From NCBI GenBank assembly GCA_035135055.1, contig JAVFHQ010000047.1, positions 62,001-126,000 on the forward strand: DNA of 64,000 nt, in the 5' to 3' direction. Under the pieces are notes generated by a model that saw only the letters and a list, made by a program, of their open reading frames with translations, did no database searches and had not been told where the DNA came from. The stretch's first letter is position 1; the number at the start of each line of letters is the position of its first letter. This stretch comes from Oleoguttula mirabilis. Its lineage: Eukaryota > Ascomycota > Dothideomycetes > Mycosphaerellales > Teratosphaeriaceae. The position numbers were made by a program, and so were the translations under genes. Positions 60,770-64,000 of this stretch are shown here, one piece after another.

Positions 60770-63300
60770 CTATTTGCACTTCTTAGCACCTGCTGGCTTC
60801 TTTTTCGATGGTCCATCTTCCTCGCCACTGTCAGGTTTCCGCTTCCTGCCTCTCGGTTCTTGTGCAGCAGCGCCGTCTTGAGCGTCCCTCTTCTTTGCCC
60901 ACTTGTTTCTCGCCCCTTTGGTGTCATGTCCGTCACTGTCATTCCCATCTTCATCCTCGTCCTTAGCAGCAGCTGGTGCAGGTGCCTTTCTCCGACCTTT
61001 GGGGCCTGTTCTAAATTGCGGCTTCCTCGGCGCTTTGAGTGTTCTCTTCTTCGACGCCCCCACCGCGTCTTCGTCCTCGGTCCCGTCATCATCTTCTACC
61101 ACAGCTGCAGGTACTTGCCGTCTATCTTGGTGGTCCTTCACGCACTCTCTCGGCGGCAATCTTCTGACCGGGCTTGGCTGCCGTGCAGGGCCCGGTCCAC
61201 GCTTGCCCCTGGCAGCAGTGCCTTTTTCATTGACTTTGCTCTTACCTTGATGTCCAGGTTGGAGTCCAACGCCGGGAGTTACTATACTGCCATCCGCCGT
61301 AACTGGAGCATCACGGGTCTCCGTTGCCTCCGACATTAGATCAGCACTGGCAGTCGTGCTCAGCTCCGCGCCAGGGCTGCCACCCCGCTCATCACTATCA
61401 TCGTTTTCCGTGCTGTCTACCTCCGGACCAGGATTCCTCGCCTTTCGCGGTGGTCTTGGCATAACCGAGAAATGACTGGGCGGATTCGCGCGGTCAAGAG
61501 GTGTCCCAAGCGGCAGCTTTTCTGCTGGAAGAGTCATGTCTCTTGCGAAGCCAGGATGTGACTTTGGTAGACAACGAAGATCATCGTCAACGCTGTCATC
61601 GCTCGCTTTGCTCTCGGTGTGACGACGGATGAGTCTAAGTATCCGTTGAAACGAAGGCCGCTCATCTGGATCGTACGCCACGCAACGCAGGATCAGCGTC
61701 AAGAGCTTCTCGTCGTATACATCCCGGGATCTTTCGCGGAACACGGGTTGTATTTGACTCTGCGTCTTTTTCGAATCTTTGGCGTAATCTTGGGGGGCCT
61801 CCCACAACAAGTTCTCCTCGTCACCCTCTACAAGCTCCACGAGGCACCACATAAGGTTGCCTACTCCCCACGTGTTGGTCTTCGACGAAAGACGCATTGG
61901 CGGAGCCTGGGCATCTTCACGATCTTTGGACAGCCATAGCTGCTCCGGAGCCCGACAGAAAGGTGTACCGCATCTAGTGAACTCTTTAGGTCTTCTTGTA
62001 TCGTTCGGCGGTAGCATCACCGCAAAGCCGAAGTCCCCGAGTTTGGGCGTTGAGTATCCTTGGTATCGATCAGGTAGAGATGAGCCGAGAAACACATTCG
62101 CCAGCTTGTAATCTCGGTGTACAATTACGTCCCAAGCGCTGATTCTGGGTTCCAATCCGCCATTTCCCATCAAGAGACCGGCCGTGGCGAGGCATTCGAA
62201 AGTGTGCCACAGGAATGCCTCGGGGAGCCAAGCAGGCTGCCCTCGATTTCTCGGATCATCCGCGTTACGTCTTTCAAGATAGCCGCTGATAGAGTCCCAA
62301 AGGGTCCCGGAGGCACAGAACTCCAGGTAAAGGCGGTGCATCTTTTTCGGGGAGTCCATCCGATAGTTGCGGATCTTGACCACGGTCTCCGAGCCCACAA
62401 GACCTTTGAGATTGTACATAGCTACGACCTCAACAGGGAGCTCCTTGCCACTGGTCATTCGGGGATCTCTCACCCAGAACTCTGATTTGAGGTCCCAGAC
62501 GTAAGCGTGATCCTCGTGCTCCTCGTTCAACACAGTGTCTTTGATGACGATACGCTGCTGCTAAGTTAGCTATGTGTCGTCGCAGGCGTTGTGTCATGGC
62601 AGCTGCTTACGTCCACGATTGTGCCCTGCGCATCCTGTTTCGCCCAGATGCTCACTTTGCCAAAAGCGCCATCCCCAATGTCCCATCCGCCCACCCACTC
62701 TGGGCCCAAAGACTGGAGCGATCTTTCCGCGTCGATCTTCGCCTCCATTCGTTTGTGGAGAGCCTGCTCGTGCAAGGGAGCCCGATCTGTGAGATTCGCA
62801 ACCACGTCGGCATGTTGTGCCACAGCACCTTGAAGAGCGCCGAGCGTATCACTAAGATACTGCCGGTCATGTTCGGGAGATTGGTCCGACTCGTGGTTTC
62901 CGAGTGCCGAATGGAGCTCCTTCGTGCAATAGAGCAGCTCTCGCATAGCGTCCAGAAGACTTATGTTGATCGCTACATATTCTGCAAAGCTCTGCCGCTG
63001 CCAAAGGTCATCGTCTTCATAGTGGAGCTCGCCCGTCTCATCGTATGCGAGGGTAGGAAGTAGTGCGTGCTTTGACGTTGCCTCGGCCTTTAGACGGTCG
63101 TACTCAGTGTTGATTGAGGCGAAACTTCCCACGGCGAGTGCGAACCGAGACTTGTAGCCGACCGAGCAAGCCAACCACCGTGACCGCAAATCATCGACCT
63201 CTTCACGAGTTTGGCCCTTTCCTAGACGCCGCAAAGCTTTGAGCTGGAGACTAACCCACACTTTCTTCGCAGCTTGATCAGGTGATGGTTGAGCTGCCAT
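60770..63300 (-). CDS. Protein kinase with novel N-terminal helical region, tandem copy 2
   Basis: Two exons, 63300-62611 and 62554-60770, give 824 aa. The N-terminal 200 residues (QLKALRRLGKGQTREEVDDL, later YVAINISLLDAMRELLYC) are helical, with no domain I recognise. SLGPEWVGGWDIGDGAFGKV leads into a complete kinase: glycine loop at 209-216, Lys235, catalytic Asp379 in HRDYKLANVFLG, DFG Asp404, and APE at 432-434 in CGTPFCRAPEQLW. The C-lobe includes TNTWGVGNLMWCLVELVEGD and AYDPDERPSFQRIL. After about residue 560 the tail is disordered and very basic (KKRTLKAPRKPQFR, RKRKPDSGEEDGPSKKKPAG), suggesting nuclear or nucleic-acid contacts. The family is probably a fungal expansion outside the standard groups. 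The substrate is unknown. Confidence 0.8.
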
Positions 63301-63876
63301 CCTTGATGCCGCCTATCCAAGATCTCTCCAGGAGGCGGGAGTCAGGTGTACCGAAAGGTGATATGCGCTCGCCCAATGTCTCTGAGTGAGGGTTGTTTGC
63401 CTGTGACCAGGACGTTGTACTTGTTTCCAAGCTCAAAGAACAATGTACCGCACGGGAGACAGCTATACAAATGGAGGACAAAGGAGGTATACGTGCAGTA
63501 TAGCCGTCAAAGAGACAGTGCGGCATGGCTGTTTCGGTTCAATGACGTTGGAAGCCATGGACGCACTTCGGCCAGATGCTCGCCTCAGGAGAGCTCGCTG
63601 ATGCCTAACCGAGAACAGGGGCAGCGACAGAGACTCTGAGAATGTACCATGCGAGTCACTACCAATCTCTACCGTGGCTACCATGCCTGCATCGGTCTCT
63701 CTGTTATATTGACTGTTCGAGCACTGCTCGCGATCGGTGTCGTGTCCACGTATGAACCCTCGCGATCTGCAAGCTCAGGTGATCATAGCGGTGTGTCCAG
63801 GCTCGGAGGACTACTTCGGTCCCTTCGGTTCTGCATTCCGTCCAGTATTGCTGGATGTCTCCCGCGACCGTCATCG
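63301..63876. promoter_or_regulatory. Promoter region of kinase copy 2 and 3' flank of the edge gene
   Basis: 576 bp with no supported coding frame. Confidence 0.45.
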
Positions 63877-64000
63877 CTATTCGGACCTCGGATCTCGCTT
63901 CGGCCGCCCACGCCCACCCTTTGGCTTCTTGCGAGCGTCAACCTGCTTCCTCGCCGTCTCGGCCTCCTCCTCGGCCTCCTCCTCCTCCTCCGCAATGTCG
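63877..64000 (-). CDS. C-terminus of an AT-hook protein (continues past right edge)
   Basis: The minus frame is open from the window end to a TAG at 63877. Its 40 codons read DIAEEEEEAEEEAETARKQV, then DARKKPKGGRGRPKRDPRSE. An acidic run followed by the AT-hook core GRGRPKR (R-G-R-P flanked by basics) is typical of the end of a chromatin or DNA-binding protein. AT-hooks bind the minor groove of AT-rich DNA. Too little is present to name the gene. The overlapping Arg-rich frame on the same strand is a shadow of this one. Confidence 0.6.
   Translation of the reverse strand, partial: DIAEEEEEAEEEAETARKQVDARKKPKGGRGRPKRDPRSE

Noticed and set aside
1..64000. CRISPR arrays, bacterial insertion sequences and prophage-like modules
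   Set aside because: None seen. The window is a spliced eukaryotic (fungal) region; the only repeats are short microsatellites and gene-family relics, and no transposase or reverse transcriptase reading was found.

Overview
This window looks like a gene-dense piece of a filamentous ascomycete genome (Pezizomycotina; Dothideomycetes is my best guess). The genes are spliced with short introns, mostly 50-90 nt, with GTAAGT/GTATGT/GTGAGT donors and CTAAC-like branch points. Coding sequence is GC-rich at third positions. The gene content is fungal: a Clr2-type silencing factor, DMC1, a molybdenum sulfite oxidase, a GH5 endoglucanase, a DUF7732-like GPI protein, NmrA-like and HET-derived genes, and F-box-like '2EXR' paralogues. 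I see no bacterial operons, CRISPR array, rRNA or tRNA.

Layout. 0-6.6 kb: an edge-truncated SWR1-like chromatin remodeller (-) is divergent from a Clr2-like gene (+), then the complex I subunit NDUFB8 (-) and a small membrane protein gene (+) of uncertain structure. 8.7-16 kb: a small secreted hydrophobic protein (+), DMC1 (-), a seven-zinc-knuckle Gis2/CNBP protein (-) and UDP-GlcNAc pyrophosphorylase (-). 16-24 kb: an NmrA-like gene with an apparent frameshift (-), sulfite oxidase (-), an acetate-transporter-family membrane protein (-) and UTP11 (-). 25-33 kb is a gene-poor accessory stretch: two F-box-like family genes, several decayed fragments of the same family, RRP7 (-) and a HET protein tail without its HET domain. 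33.9-45.3 kb: an omega-amidase-like nitrilase (+), a 1,376-residue MFS transporter whose N- and C-terminal halves are joined by introns (+), an ULS1-like SNF2/RING translocase (-) and a third F-box-like gene (+). 45.7-51 kb: a secreted beta-lactamase-fold serine hydrolase (-) and a decayed NCS1 permease. 51.2-58.8 kb: a second small secreted protein with the same exon layout as the first, a GPI-type Gly/Ser-rich protein, a short-chain dehydrogenase, a single-pass membrane protein, TAF9 and a GH5 endoglucanase. 59-63.3 kb: two tandem related protein kinase genes with a shared N-terminal region I do not recognise, one cut short inside the kinase fold. The right edge holds the C-terminus of an AT-hook protein (-).

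The housekeeping genes cover chromatin and transcription (SWR1, Clr2, ULS1, TAF9), meiosis (DMC1), ribosome biogenesis (UTP11, RRP7), respiration (NDUFB8) and cell-wall precursor supply (UAP1). Between them lie fast-evolving secreted, incompatibility-related and kinase genes. The best candidates for something undescribed are the tandem kinase pair, the secreted-protein pair with conserved exon architecture, and DMC1 with an altered Walker A motif. All gene models are read by eye; splice sites are inferred from consensus and reading frame.
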